This document shows positions 1-11,767 of a stretch of DNA of 64,000 bases, in pieces; position 1 is the first letter of the stretch, and the number at the start of each line of letters is the position of its first letter. Origin of the DNA: Incurvaria masculella (lineage: Eukaryota > Arthropoda > Insecta > Lepidoptera > Incurvariidae); NCBI GenBank assembly GCA_946894095.1, contig OX335655.1, positions 12,028,001 through 12,092,000 of the forward strand. Direction: 5' to 3'. Made by a program: the position numbers and the translations under genes. The notes under the pieces are model-generated. The model saw only the letters and a program-made list of their open reading frames with translations, was not told the DNA's origin and made no database searches.

Positions 1-560
1 TGAAGTTAATTGGACTTTCTTCCTACTGATAGTGTTCCCGGCGCAGGGCGTCATCGTACCAGGGCGTATTTTTGTTAATATCTGCAATATTGATTCATTT
101 AGGCCAAAAAAACTATTTCCTTTGGTTTTAAAAGCTAGGCCAGTTTGAGAGCTTGATTGTATTAAAATTATAGCTTGCCAAATGGTAAAAATAATGTACC
201 TTCGCATACAGATAAAACGACACATGATCAGATGCCCTATTTATAAGCCCTGCACAATGAATCTTCGGCATAAAGTTTATCCAAACAAGGCTATCCGCTA
301 TCCAATCTTAAAAAAAATACCCCTAATGTAAACTAGAAGGTGCTGATTTCAAGTAATTATCGTATCGTCGGCATTTTTAGTCCAACTGTTCAATTAAACC
401 TTATTACAGCGGTCACCATATTTAATTTTGGCTTCGAACCCTAGAAATGTCTACAATATTTTTAATATAATAGTGGCACTGTAATTTCCCTGTTGAATTA
501 ATTTGCCTTGTTGCTTAGTATATTTGGAACGGAAGATCACATTGTGCTCTCAAATTCCAG
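1..560. other. Intron or upstream sequence of the transporter
   Basis: AT-rich. No exon with a usable acceptor/donor and transporter-like reading was found, so the preceding exon must lie further left. Confidence 0.4.
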
Positions 561-741
561 AAAATCGGTATGACCAAAATCGGACCCACTGAGGATCACG
601 AGAAAAGCAAGAAGCACAAGATCATCAACAAGTGCCTGTGGCTCATCGGCACTTGCCGGAACGCCATTGTGGTGATCATTGGCGGCGTCATTGGGTACAT
701 GTTCGTTGCCGATGGCTCTGAATCTCCCGTCGCTCTGATGG
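561..741 (+). CDS. Transporter exon A (first in window)
   Basis: The acceptor is ctctcaaattccag and the donor g|gtgagc, leaving phase 1. It encodes a lysine-rich cytoplasmic stretch, then CLWLIGTCRNAIVVIIGGVI, the start of a transmembrane helix. The protein must begin in exons upstream of base 1, because residues before the Met at 570 stay open to the acceptor. Confidence 0.85.
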
Positions 742-3700
742 GTGAGCATTTTACTTTAATTGTAACTAAAAACACGTCTTTGGTAGCTAGCAAAGTAATA
801 AAGGTTCAAAAGAACAAAAATAAACCACCAAATGTAGGAAACTATTCTCCCATGCATTCATTTACATAAATTGGGGAATCACTTGTCCTCTTAGAAAGAG
901 TATTTAAATTAGTGCATGTATGTAATTTTGCTGTCAGTTAAATAGGTTAATTTTTATTAAGTATTAATAAGTGTTCATTCCATTATGCGGCAGCGAGTTC
1001 CAACAGTGGTTAGTGAATATTTCAACAAACATTGATCATAAGTAGTGAAAGCTATTTTACTAGATATTTTTTTAAATCATTATTGTACTTCGTTTATGCG
1101 TACCATTTCACATTTGCTTTCGCATGCGTTTTTAATCGATGTGCACTCATATTTTAACTGTTAGTTGATGTATGTATGAAAACAGTGTCTATACTAGGTA
1201 TAAGTAAAATTGGCATCCACATTGTGGGATTGGATTTGTTCAATCGGCTTGGCCAATAATGTTGATCTAGGACTGTCCTGTTTTAAACCCTTCGGTACGT
1301 TATTACTTAGTTACTTCGTACTCTCCAAGACTGAATGACATTTGTCAATTTGTCAGGTCCGATCCCATCCGGTGTGCCAATGCCGAGCCTGCCGCCCTTC
1401 AGCTACATGCGCGCCGACAATACCACCGCCAGCTTCACCGACATGGTCTCCGAGCTGGGCTCTGGCCTACTCGTCATCCCTCTCATCGCCCTGCTCGAGG
1501 ATATCGCCATCTGCAAGGCCTTCTGTGAGTATATTCAACAGATTTCTAAATCCATCTCTTTATTATATGGAGATTGACAGCTCACGTCATATCCAACGTT
1601 GTGATTTTACTAAGATTTTAGCCCATCACATCAATGGCTTGGGAATTTTACACACCTTCTCATGATTAATGAAATTCTGCTCATCTGACAATAGACATTG
1701 TTAAATTTGTCCAGAAATAATGCATCACTGAACACGACGAAGACAACAGATGAAGCGTTTATAACATGACATAAATCAGGAGTAATCTTATTTTTTTATT
1801 TCTTAAACAGGTACAATGAAGTTAATTCTCCGAACAGTGTAAATTAAGTAAAACGAGTGTCAATTAAGGTACATATATTTGTATCTTACAGCGGATGGAA
1901 AGACAATCGACGCAACGCAGGAGATGATTGCTATCGGCATCTCCAATGTCGGCAATTCGTTCATGGGAGCGTACCCCGGAGGCGGCTCGCTCGCACGCTC
2001 CGTCGTTAACAACAACTCGGGAGTGAGGACACCATTCGGCGGTCTGTACACTGGTAAGAGATTTATTGCTATTCGTACTTCTTTTAAAGCATTTTGTGTT
2101 CCTTTAGGTCTGATGCTATCAAGCAATCGTTTACTTTCGTTTGATCGATATCAATAGGTTTTAAAAAGAGCTGATATTCGAGCTTAATTGAGTGTTTTAC
2201 AGTTTTCGGATTTTTTGCTTTGATTCATGTTTTTCTTTCATGTTGACTTCCGCAGGTGGTATGGTGATCCTGGCGCTCTTGTTCTTCACTCAGTACTTCG
2301 AGTACATCCCGAAGGCGGCGCTTGCGGCCGTCATCATCTCTGCCATTATCTTCATGGTCGAGTACCACGTCATTAAGCCCATGTGGAGGGCCAAGAGTGA
2401 GTACAATCCATCTAGCTAAGTCAGTGATATGAATTAAAGAAGAAATAATACCTTTAGACCATCATTATTATCAACAATTTTTAACTTAGCTGGAAAAACT
2501 TCAACACCGATGATCTACTAATGTAAATGTTTTAGCTACACATTCACCTAACATAGTATATGTAAAATGATTGTGAATGAAATAACTGTCTGAAAGGAGC
2601 AGTGAAGATCTATTATCTATTATGCGCTTGTAACTTTGCATTTTACCAAATTTTGTAGATTGTCCAGTGATTTATGGCCCCTCTTGTTTGCTTTATTGTC
2701 ATATCGTGATATCAAATGAAACAAATCGAAATTGTTCATTGTATGCAGAAACGGACCTGATTCCCGGTATCGGAACCTTCGTGCTCTGCCTGGCGCTGCC
2801 CATCGAGCTCGGCATCCTTATTGGCGTCGTGGTCAACATCGTCTTTATCCTCTACCACGCCGCCCGGCCCAAGTTCTCCGTCGAAACCCTAAAGGTATTT
2901 TCGCCGAGCAACCATATCCGACTACTTATGGTCAAGGCCGTCTTAAACTAGGCTGGGGCCCTTGGGCACACAAGAATTTGGGGCCCTTTTGGAAAGTAAA
3001 AAAGCGACATGACAATGCTTCAGAAATATTTATTTTACCATTAATAGCATCGGCGCGTGCAGACCATCTTGTTTCCGAAAGAGACTTCAGGACTCTATTT
3101 GCACCTAAATGCTCTGTCAAAATTTTCCATCGTTTTGTCGAAGTTGAGAAATAAATTGAACAATTTTTGTACAAATTGAAAGAATGTTACTGCTTCAGTA
3201 ACACACTCAACAGCCTGAACACCCACAAAATTTAGCGAATGTGCCGCGAAAAAAGGGTAATGTGCCCGACAAAAATGTTTTGAGAATAAATGTTTGAAAG
3301 AAATTGTCGGTCCTTCGGGGCCCCCTGAGAATGGGGGCCCTGGGCACGGGCCCCGTGTGCCCTTATGGTAAAGACGGTATTGCTTATGGTGGTAGCTAGA
3401 CAAATAGAAAACAGTATACATAGGTATCATCTTGCAGTCACAACATACGAGTATACTTATGTTGTGATTGGAAAGATCATAACTTTTGTGATCGTACTTC
3501 AAGTGGTTTTAAATAGTGTTTGCACAGATGAAACAAGTCAGACATAACAATGCTGTAGCGCTTATTTGAGGTTGGTAGTTACTATTATAACGTTTATAAC
3601 GTTTGTTCTTATGAGTGCGCTCATTAGTCAAGCGATTGGTACTTTATCAGCTTCCAGTAAACAGCCTTTACACTCCACCTTTGTGAATATATTTTCAGTG

Positions 3701-4841
3701 TCATTTACAGTCTGAAGTTTCGTTTCTTGTAACACTCGCTATTTGTCGATTTTATTGTTATAGTATAGGGGGATACCTTGCAAGGAATGGTACCCGTGAT
3801 GATGTTTGTTATGATGGCGTCCATTTCTATCCCATGACATTTTTCCAATGCTGGTATTAATTCTAATCGCACTAATCAAACGCATTGTATGGGAGTCGGT
3901 ACTATGCGATCTTAACGGCCAACCATCTCTTGCAGTCGGACAAGGGCTACGAGTACCTCATGATCACCCCGGACCGCTGCCTCATGTTCCCCTCGGTGGA
4001 CTACGTCAAGAAGCTGGTCACCAAGTTCTCCGCCAACAGCATGCCGGTCGTCATAGAATGTACGCACATCTACAGCGCCGACTACACCGCCGCCAAGATC
4101 ATAGAACAACTTATCGCCGGTAAGTGTGTTAACGCACTTCATTGTCTTGCATTGTTTATTCTCTTCACGAAGAAGACACATAAAAGAGTCCTGGAATGTT
4201 CAATGTAATGAATCCAAAATAGTATTAAGTATGTAAAATTACGTGCAAATTTTGTACAGTTTGACCAATAAATACAATAAAGTATGTTGTTTGACTGCAA
4301 TAAAATCAATAAAGTTTCATTTCGTGTTGATCCGTTTGCTGTATTTTGCGTAGAAAAAGTTTGCCGCAAGTCTGCCACACTCACGTCTCGCTTCCATGCA
4401 TAATTATAGGTACCAGCGCACCGGCAGGAATTGCCATCCTAACTGTAGGCGTTATCGTCCGGATTTTTAAAATGGAGTTCACCGTGTCGTTCACCTGATC
4501 CAGTACTCACTATTCTTTTGGAATGAAATATATGCTATATGTAAAAATAGGCAGACATAATATTAATAACAACGATTGTTGTTTTTGTGTTTGTTGTAGA
4601 GACAGCACCATAACCATATGTAAAAATACTAATTTGCATTGTTTTTTCAGACTTCAAGGCGCGCGGGCAGCCTCTTTACTTCTACAACATGAAGCCATCC
4701 GTGTGCTCCATATTCGGAGCCGTCACCAAGCCGGAGAATTTCATAGTGTTCTACGAGGACTCCGACCTGGACCGACTTCTCACGGAGGACCTCGGACCGA
4801 ACCTCTCGAGGACGAAGACCTTGACCACAGGAGCCGTCTGA
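561..4841 (+). CDS. SLC26A11-like: SLC26A11-like sulfate/anion transporter, 3' seven exons
   Basis: Sodium-independent sulfate/anion exchanger of the SLC26/SulP family, a multi-pass membrane protein with a cytoplasmic C-terminal STAS domain. Exons read from splice sites: 561-741, 1357-1524, 1892-2053, 2256-2396, 2749-2894, 3936-4119, 4651-4841. Every intron is GT-AG. The phases match throughout (1,1,1,1,0,1), and the 1173 spliced bases give 390 residues plus TGA. Landmarks in order: hydrophobic segments in exons 1 and 2, the family stretch GISNVGNSFMGAYPGG followed by VNNNSGVRTPFGG in exon 3, hydrophobic pairs in exons 4 and 5, then STAS in exons 6-7 (IECTHIYSADYTAAKIIEQL). The family is usually about 600 residues or more, so the N-terminal third or so lies upstream of the window. 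The Met at 570 is internal, not the start. Exons are GC-rich against AT-rich introns. Family assignment is firm; the orthologue name is inferred from the C-terminal pattern. Confidence 0.9.
1357..1524 (+). CDS. Transporter exon B
   Basis: The acceptor is tttgtcag and the donor t|gtgagt. It begins by completing a Gly codon and reads GPIPSGVPMPSLPPFSY, the proline-rich extracellular loop typical of SLC26A11-type proteins. A hydrophobic helix follows (LLVIPLIALLEDIAICKAF). Confidence 0.88.
1892..2053 (+). CDS. Transporter exon C (SulP core)
   Basis: The acceptor is gtatcttacag and the donor g|gtaaga. It encodes DGKTIDATQEMIAIGISNVG, then PGGGSLARSVVNNNSG and VRTPFGG. This is the conserved SulP transport-core segment, with the Asn-Gly/Ser/Arg pattern expected at the substrate site region. 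Confidence 0.9.
2256..2396 (+). CDS. Transporter exon D
   Basis: The acceptor is tgacttccgcag and the donor a|gtgagt. It encodes two membrane segments separated by YFEYIPKAALAAVII, a strongly conserved SulP motif. It ends in the cytoplasmic MWRAK turn. Confidence 0.9.
2749..2894 (+). CDS. Transporter exon E
   Basis: The acceptor is ttgtatgcag and the donor AAG|gtattt, phase 0. It encodes the last two membrane segments (IGTFVLCLALPIELGILIG and VVVNIVFILYHAARP) leading into the linker before STAS. Confidence 0.88.
2933..3382 (-). mobile_element. hAT remnant with 8-bp TSD inside transporter intron
   Basis: Identical 8-bp flanks CTTATGGT (2925-2932 and 3383-3390) bracket inverted ends CAAGGCCGTCTT / CAATACCGTCTT, the signature of hAT insertion. 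Inside, the minus strand codes transposase fragments: HSLNFVGVQAVECVTEAVTF, then, after a frameshift near 3150, ILTEHLGANRVLKSLSETRW. These match the DUF4371/ZMYM1-like hAT transposase core. The element is internally deleted and cannot encode a working enzyme. It sits wholly within the intron and leaves the exons untouched. Confidence 0.8.
3936..4119 (+). CDS. Transporter exon F (STAS, first half)
   Basis: The acceptor is ccatctcttgcag and the donor g|gtaagt. It encodes the STAS core: YEYLMITPDRCLMFPSVDYV, then MPVVIECTHIYSADYTAAK. The ECTH..(S/D)DYT strand-turn-helix is characteristic of SLC26 STAS domains. Confidence 0.9.
4651..4841 (+). CDS. Transporter exon G (STAS end and stop)
   Basis: The acceptor is ttgttttttcag. 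It encodes DFKARGQPLYFYNMKPSVCS, then the C-terminal tail with LDRLLTEDLGPNL, and ends at TGA 4839-4841. Confidence 0.88.
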
Positions 4842-5350
4842 GATACGAGTCCTTGGCTGTAGACCAATTTGACTATCGCCTATATTGACGAACGATTGAA
4901 GACTATTGGCTGGACCTAAGAAGTATTTAAGAAATAGCGTCCAAGAGCTGCGTAATGCGAAACAAAGAAGAAGAACATGCCATTGTAATTGATAAGATAT
5001 GTTTATTCTGCGAGCCACGGATACCCCATGTCCCAATAGAATATTTTTCCGAGTCTGTGACTTGGAAGTAAAAGTTGTGATGTTTATATTAATTATATAG
5101 TTTTGGTAGTGCAGGTACGTAGATGCTTTGTGGAAGTTCAAAGTAAGGAGGTGGGACCTTAAATCATTTTAATATTACGATGATAATAGGGTACTTGCGC
5201 AGTTATACTCTAATCTTGCTAAAGCCTAATACTTAAAATACTGAGGTTTTCGGAAATATACGATATTCAAGTAAACCTTTTGTCCCTTTTTAATGAAAGT
5301 GCATACCATTCACGTGGGGCTCAAATTGTTTGAATACATCCTGTAATAAA
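4842..5350 (+). terminator. Candidate 3' UTR ending at first AATAAA
   Basis: The first AATAAA downstream of the transporter stop is at 5345-5350, about 500 bases on. No earlier canonical signal is present. The true cleavage site cannot be fixed without transcript data. Confidence 0.3.
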
Positions 5351-7379
5351 GTCAGTTCGACTTGAAAATTTGTTAAAAAATTAGGGCAATTTCCGAAAGC
5401 TGCAGAAGGACACAAATATTGACACCATTATTTTGATGACAATTTATAGGAACTATGTGGTTAGCAAGTCTATGTAGGGTGATAAGGATACCCGAGACAA
5501 CCTCTATTTTTTTATAAACTGGCATACATATATAATTGCAATTCACAGAATATATACATGGTAAATGCTTGAGCACAACTATTAAGAGACTTGTGTGATG
5601 ATTTATATTAAATCTTGCCTTTATTTAATGTAAAAAAACTTATTGAGCGTGCGGTGATGTGGAAAAAATATTGGTGCTAAGACACTTTTACTTTCAAAAC
5701 TTACTTGTAAATTTTACTTTTTATTTAAGTAAACTTACTACTAAGAATATTCGTTTACTTAGGGTCCTATTAGTTTGCTCATATCTATGTTTATTACTTA
5801 GTTAAAGATTCATTCCTCCTCCTGATTCAACATTCCTCTCATGTTTTTATTATTTAAAACTTTTAACCAGTAAGCTCTGAAAAAAATATTGTTTCAAGTA
5901 AGTATACAATGTCACTATATAAGACTTGACAATATTTTTCAGTTCTTACAACTTTGAGTTGTTTTTCTCTTTGTAAAGTGTATTAGCACTGATACATTTT
6001 AGGGTAAGAGAAGTGATTGGAGATGGAAATGATGGTGCATTGTAGGTACTTAAATAAGATTAGATGAACAAATAATCAAATACTTATCACATCGTTAAAT
6101 AGGAATATTTTTCTATCAGTATTAAAATCGGAACAGCGTACTTTTAGATAGTTTTCAAAAATCAACACAATATTTTTCGATAGTTAAGTAATTAGAGTAA
6201 GTACCTATAAATAAAATATAATTGTATTTAATATATTTAGTGAGATAATTTAAAGTTCCTCAGAATATTTTAAATTATTAGCATTTATCTATGTGTGATA
6301 TAATCTGTTACAGTACAATTTAGTAAAATGACAGATTTTGGGGGACAAAAAATTACCTTAATAAATAAAATATTAATTAATGTTTTCAAAAATATTGTTT
6401 TTTTTTTTGGTTGTAAAACACGGTTGTACACAACATGATATCAATTGAAAATAGAGCTGATATTAACAAACCTGAATTACTTTTGATAATTACTTAAATT
6501 AACTTTAAATTGGTTATTTGACTATTTTCGTACGTAGGTACCTAAGGAAATCTTATTCCAAATTAATTTTGACATTTTGTGTTATACACTGTACTATTTT
6601 ATAATTTTCCTAGGCTATGTTTGTATTTTTTTCATAGCAACAACAAAAAGTATCTTTCGAACTTGGGTCTCGTTTAGGGTACAATAGGATTGCTTATTTT
6701 ATTTTAGTACGACTTCTTTTTGATTTCATATTTTTGTCTCCTTATCTACCAAAGTATTCATACTTACCGACTTCGACTGTGCTAGATAATAGTATAGTTT
6801 TTGTAGCCTATGTGATACTTTATTTATCATTCATTGTTTTTGGTTGTTTCATTTAAAATATAATGAGAATTTATTTTTGGATGAAATATTAGATTTAGTG
6901 TGTATTCAGATTGATGGGATCGTGACGCATCTACTTTATTTCAGACATCAGTGTATCAATATTCGCAGTAGCCAAATCAATTAAATAGAAAACCTACAAT
7001 TAAATACAACTTTAGCCGTGTTGGTGTTCCATTAGAAAGTCTTGAGGGACCAGATTTTGGATATAAGTCATCGTGTCAAAACACTGTTGAATGTTGTCTC
7101 CATGAACCAAAAAACCCGATTAGGTCTGCTTACATATTGACATATTTACTTGTATGGAGACTAGTGTTTGTTCGGTGCGACTTTGTGTGAACTGTTGCTA
7201 TAAGAATTATGTAGCTATTTATTGTAAATATATTATATGACCCTGAAGTTTTAGGTCAAGAAATTGTAATTTCTCAACGACGTTTCAACTGAAGAAAATA
7301 CGTAGTATCTAATGAAAGTTTGTTTTATTAATCATCCCACTAATAACAAAACAGAAAACATATGCAGAAAAATCGGCCC
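5351..7379. other. AT-rich intergenic stretch
   Basis: No ORF with codon bias, no RNA gene and no repeat with a second copy in the window. Long T runs (6399-6409) only. Confidence 0.5.
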
Positions 7380-7383
7380 TTAA

Positions 7384-7720
7384 GGATGTTCCGACCCATA
7401 CAATGTTTTTTTTTACACAGAACGCAAAAAGTATTGCACTTTAAGGCACGAATTCGTCAAAAATATTAAATATAGCCATAGTAGTTGCAGCGAAAACATA
7501 TTCACAATTTGCCGATTAGAAGTTTTACACCGTTAGATGGCGCTGTTAAATAAAAATCGTATTTAAATAAATTGTAACAAAACTAATAATCCTGAAATTG
7601 TCAAATTGTTTTCGCTGCAAGTAATATAACTATATTAAACTTTTATTATTAATTCGTGGCTTCAAGTGCAATACTTTTTGCGTTGTGTGTGCAAACAACT
7701 TTATATGGGTCGGAACAGCC
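7384..7720. mobile_element. MITE with TTAA duplication and long inverted repeats
   Basis: TTAA occurs on both sides (7380-7383 and 7721-7724). The ends are GGATGTTCCGACCCATA and its near-complement GGCTGTTCCGACCCATA. The arms stay complementary for well over 100 bases (GCAAAAAGTATTGCACTT on both), so most of the 337 bp can fold into one hairpin. TTAA targeting suggests a piggyBac-mobilised non-autonomous element. No ORF. Confidence 0.75.
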
Positions 7721-8089
7721 TTAAGAGGATAATGAGGCGATCAAGTTCCATGAAATGGTGCGTGCCTGTTTCTTCAGTCAAATTAAGAAATATTTTTTTG
7801 AAATTTGCACATTAAATAAATCAACTGAGAGCTACGTCTGTACTTTTGTATTAGTACATTTTTAGAGAACGTGATCACTTCATTATCCTCTGGATATCTC
7901 AGAGCAATGACCACATAACGCTGGTTGTTTAATTCACAGCGCCATCTCTTGCCGGGTTACTGCAATACAATGTATAACTCTTCCCATTTTCCACTGCTAG
8001 ATAAACGGCCTCCCAACCTTCGCAAGACGGTTTGAAAGTACGATCATAGATGGCGCCTGCAATGAGTGAAAATTATCCTTAACAAATGG

Positions 8090-8433
8090 AACGTCCTTAA
8101 CACGAAATGTTTGCAATAAACACATTGCCTCACCTTAGAGGACATAGTCTAAAGCTGAACCACTCTTCATCAAGGACAAACCCCAGAAAACATTTTCTTT
8201 GCAACAGAGTTGTACACTCCTGGAATCAACTACCACAGGAAGTCATAAGTGCCAAAACAGTTAATGGGTTCAAAAATTTACTAGACAAATATAAATATGA
8301 AAATAGACCATAAATAAACGAACAAAAAAGAAAATAAAAAAAACAAGTGCACTCAGTAGTTCTAAAACCTGATATGCACGCATCAACTTATAGCTGCCAG
8401 TGTTATAAACCAAATAATAATAATAATAATAAT
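8090..8433 (+). pseudogene. LINE 3' tail: reverse transcriptase C-terminus
   Basis: Reads LRGHSLKLNHSSSRTNPRKH, then VVHSWNQLPQEVISAKTVNG and a stop at 8311-8313. This is the C-terminal region of CR1/Jockey-type non-LTR reverse transcriptases. A short AT-rich 3' UTR ends in (AAT)n at 8408-8433, a typical LINE tail. The catalytic RT domain is absent, so this is a 5'-truncated, dead copy. Confidence 0.65.
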
Positions 8434-8935
8434 AATTGCACATTTCCATTACATATGACTTAATTGACCCAGACGAGAGTAATTCGAATTTTTTATCGTT
8501 TATCTTTTAATGATTTATTTAACTTTGTATTGTATATACAAATATTTATAAATATGTCAGATCGGTAGGTACTTGTGAATTAAACCAGACGTGTTTTGTG
8601 TGCGTACTAGTCTTTTCATGAAATGGACTCAAATCATCAGCAGCCCCTACCGCAAGTACACTTGCACAGAATACTCCATCCTGGGTCACTCGAATCACTC
8701 GTTTTCAATACTACAAATCAGCTGATGCGTTTTTTTCGCCGTTTTCTTAAATTCCTCATGTACTCCAGTTACATTATATCGCCTTTATACAAATACCGGA
8801 GTAATAGCGATGGTATTACTGTCTATTAGACTGTCCGGGACGGATGTTGTCCCACACCACTCACAAATGTCAGCGCCGAGCCAAATCTAGGTGTATCGGA
8901 TTTGGTTTCTGCGCAGCCGACCCACATCCGTCCCA

Positions 8936-9647
8936 ATCACGGATGAGGGAGGTAGAGAGGAGATGGTCTAAGAAAACTGGGTCTGTGTCCACTGCCCACG
9001 TGATAAGAAGGCGTGGCTTAGCGTCATTCGCGACATGGCGCTTGCGGTGTTAGGTTGTAGGAAAACATTGTGGTCTGCGACGCAATTTTCGGCGAACAGT
9101 CGGTTACACGATGAGATTTTGTGTAAAATGTTGCAAACATTACACAGGAAAAAATATCTTAAGTCAGGTTAAGTAGGTGGAATTACGTTTTATTTGTCAG
9201 TAAAACACCTCATATTTTATAATTTGAGTCAATATTCGAACATTGTATCGATGTATCGGTCTTTCTATTTGCCGATAGATGGCGCGCAATATTTTTTTTT
9301 GTACGGTAAGAAATGTTCATCTCATGATGCAAATTTTTATAACATTTTTAAATCAAAATTATTTGAATCCCCGCGAATGCATAGATTTATAGTTGGAAGT
9401 TTTTTTTATTGAAAAAAACTAACGGTAAGGCGCGATCTAGTTGTAGTCTTGTAACCATTAAGAATAGCGAACAGCTGCTACCAGAATACCGGTATTACCG
9501 GTATATGGATTTAGTAAAAATAGGCGGTGCATGACCTCACCGTGAAGTGTTTTTTCCCCCGCTTCCCCTCGCACATGTGACACGGCGTTTTCTAGTAATA
9601 TGAGTTAACAACATCTCCTCTCTACCTCTCTCCTCCGTGATCCTAAT
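8936..9647. mobile_element. Putative DNA element with roughly 30-bp inverted ends
   Basis: The left end ATCACGGATGAGGGAGGTAG continues into agaggagatg. The right end near 9615-9647 is its imperfect reverse complement. The right-hand 100 bases recur at 20905-21001. The interior has no coding potential. A target duplication is not evident, so the superfamily is open. Confidence 0.5.
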
Positions 9648-9774
9648 ACATTTAAATATAAGAGGCAGAGGAGTTTAAATAACAATATCCAAGGGTCCAA
9701 GAAAAAATAGATAATACGTACAAAATTGTGACCGACCTTTTCATGTAAACTGTATATTGATGCTTGTGTTTTAC

Positions 9775-10043
9775 AGCTTCAGTAGCCTGCCTAGTGGCGC
9801 GATGCGTTCCCGTTTGATAATCGAGGCGAACCAACTCTGGCCGAGGTCGTGTTCTGGATGGGTTACAATTTTCCGACAATTGAGGTTCGTATTACACGGA
9901 AATCTGCAGGTATGTGACGTTTCAATAATAATCTCGCTGGAGTTGGTACCATCGCATTTAAAAGCGGCAATGAAAATTTCTGCTACTTTCCATCCAGTAA
10001 TTTTATGATTCTCATGTGGGGTGTTAATGGTAATATAAAAAAA
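9775..10043 (+). mobile_element. SINE family A copy, 5S-like head
   Basis: The head contains GTGTTCTGGATGGGTTAC, resembling the 5S rRNA internal promoter (box C region). The SINE A body follows (GTTGGTACCATCGCATT, AGCGGCAATGAAAATT, TTTCCATCCAG). The tail is eroded. See the copy at 27888 for a clearer head. Confidence 0.6.
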
Positions 10044-10257
10044 TACAGAAAGTCGAATGTAGAACCTCCTCCTTTGTGAAGTCGGTTAAAATACAGGTGT
10101 GACCTTAATAAGCTTACCATGTCTAGTTTAAAAACGTTTTTTTTTGTTATTTCCTAATTCTTCCTTTTAATTATCAGATTTCTGAATTACACATATTATA
10201 GCGAGTATTGAGTGGCATTTGTAATATACCTTATTACTTTTGTGACAGTACCTTATA

Positions 10258-10630
10258 CAGCTCGTGGTGTAGGGACTAGATGATTTGCCTTTCATGCGAG
10301 AGGTTATGGGTTCAAATCCTCCTCCCGATCATGCACCACTTTCTTTCTCTTCCTGAGGTGGATAATTGCATTTCGTTACCCATAAAAACCCATTTAAAAC
10401 TGTAGGTCCCGTTCCCCTAGGGTTGAGCCCTCCCGGGTTGAAACCAACGCATTGAATGAACGATGGTCGAAGCGGCAATGAAAATTGTTCGTGTTTTCTA
10501 TCTAGTTCAATGTAGCCGAGCAATATAAGCATAGATTATATACGTAAGGTCCTGGCATGGCACCTAGTTCCCATGTGATGTGTTAGGCTAATATCTGACG
10601 TTCAGTTTGATATTAGTCATCCATGTCCAG
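10258..10630 (+). mobile_element. SINE family A copy, tRNA-like head
   Basis: The head has an A-box-like TGGTGTAGGGA and a B box GGTTCAAATCC. The shared body follows: TAAAACTGTAGGTCCC, GCGGCAATGAAAATTG, CTGGCATGGCACCTAGTTCC. The tail ends in TATTAGTCATCCATGTCC. Near full length (about 370 bp). Confidence 0.8.
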
Positions 10631-10743
10631 TTCAGTTCAGACCGTTCTACCAATTTAAGTTTGGCAGTAGCATTTAGGTATGAAATCATAATTGTGTTAT
10701 ATCATTTATGTGGACGAAAAAAAAAAGACAAAAAAAAAACATA

Positions 10744-10886
10744 ATTTATAGACCAGTGAAGTTTCTTTGCGGGTTCTTCTTCACTGGTTGATCGAATCCG
10801 CGGATCAATCAAATTGTGACATGACTTAGTGTAGTTTTACTACCAGAAGTTGAATAAATAAATGAAATTAAATGAAATGAAAGTTA
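10744..10886 (+). repeat. LINE-type 3' tail with hairpin and (AAATG)n end
   Basis: A perfect 10-bp stem (ACCAGTGAAG / CTTCACTGGT) is followed by TTGATCGAATCCGCGGAT and an aaatgaaatgaaa tail. The TTGATCGAATCCGCGGAT block recurs at 52554, marking a dispersed 3' end. Confidence 0.5.
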
Positions 10887-11158
10887 CATTAAAAAAACCA
10901 ATGAAATTTTACAATTTGATGCGTCAATCTTTTCTCTCTCGGTATCATGCGCCACACGTACTCAATCTTTGTCTGAAACAAGTTTTAAAACTAATAAGGT
11001 GCGGCTGAAGTGGAGTGTAAGTGGGCGGTAGCTATTTTATCTCGGACTCGGCGTCGGTCACGTGGGACCGGCGGCCGCAATATCCGGCGACGCACGTGCG
11101 CTCCACCGGAGCCTGTTCGGCTATCCAGTACTGACTGGAACTACTGTAGACTGTAGAG

Positions 11159-11767
11159 TAACGATGGGTCATTCCGGCCCCACAAAGGAATCCATTCCCA
11201 TTCCTCCGGAATGAAGGTCCAATGTTAGTTAGGGAACCCATCGGGAACCCACAAATATCTGGAATGGTTAATATGTCAACTCCGGAATGGTTATATTTCC
11301 ACCTCGGAGTGGACACCGCAAAAGTCTTAATCGGATCTGAGGTGAGATAAATAGCCGTAACAGAAACTAAGACGAACGAAAAGTAATACTTTGTGGCGTC
11401 ACTTTAAAATCACGTGACGTCACGAAATCTCAAAGTAATGCAAAGTGACGTCATAAAGTACTACTTTTCGTTAGTCTTAGTTTCTGTTAAGACTATTAAT
11501 CTTAGCGTAAGTTTTCGTTGAATATTTCGAATGAGCGAAAAAAAGGTCGTGCGGCCGATTTGGGTATGATTCGGATCTGGAATGACTGTTATGCGGTGTG
11601 GAATTACTATTCAGCCGCCTGGAATGACTATAATAAGCCGGAATGGGTAACTAAATTAGGATTGGGAATGGGAATAGTTAATGGTAAATGAGGAGTGTAA
11701 AAAGGAGTCACTAAAACAGAAGACGCGGATTCTCGGAATGGGGTAGACCCGGAATGACCCATCGCTA
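11159..11767. mobile_element. hAT-like non-autonomous element (outer of a nest)
   Basis: The termini TAACGATGGGTCATTCCGG and TAGCGATGGGTCATTCCGG (reverse complement at 11749-11767) match at 18 of 19 bases. The flanks CTGTAGAG (11151-11158) and GTGTAGAG (11768-11775) are an 8-bp target duplication differing at one base. The interior carries many GGAATG/CATTCC motifs, like subterminal transposase sites of hAT elements. It is interrupted at 11358-11489 by a second element. Confidence 0.7.
11358..11489. mobile_element. 132-bp TA-flanked MITE nested in hAT-like element
   Basis: Ends TA-ACAGAAACTAAGAC and its reverse complement sit on a TA target, with about 47-bp near-perfect arms. The pattern is that of a Tc1/mariner-mobilised MITE. 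The central arms contain GTGACGTCA palindromes at about 11413-11423 and 11447-11455. It postdates the element around it. Confidence 0.75.

Noticed and set aside
570..869. A 99-codon ORF starting at 570 as an independent small protein
   Set aside because: It is transporter exon 561-741 read past its donor site into the intron. Splice phases prove the junction at 741.
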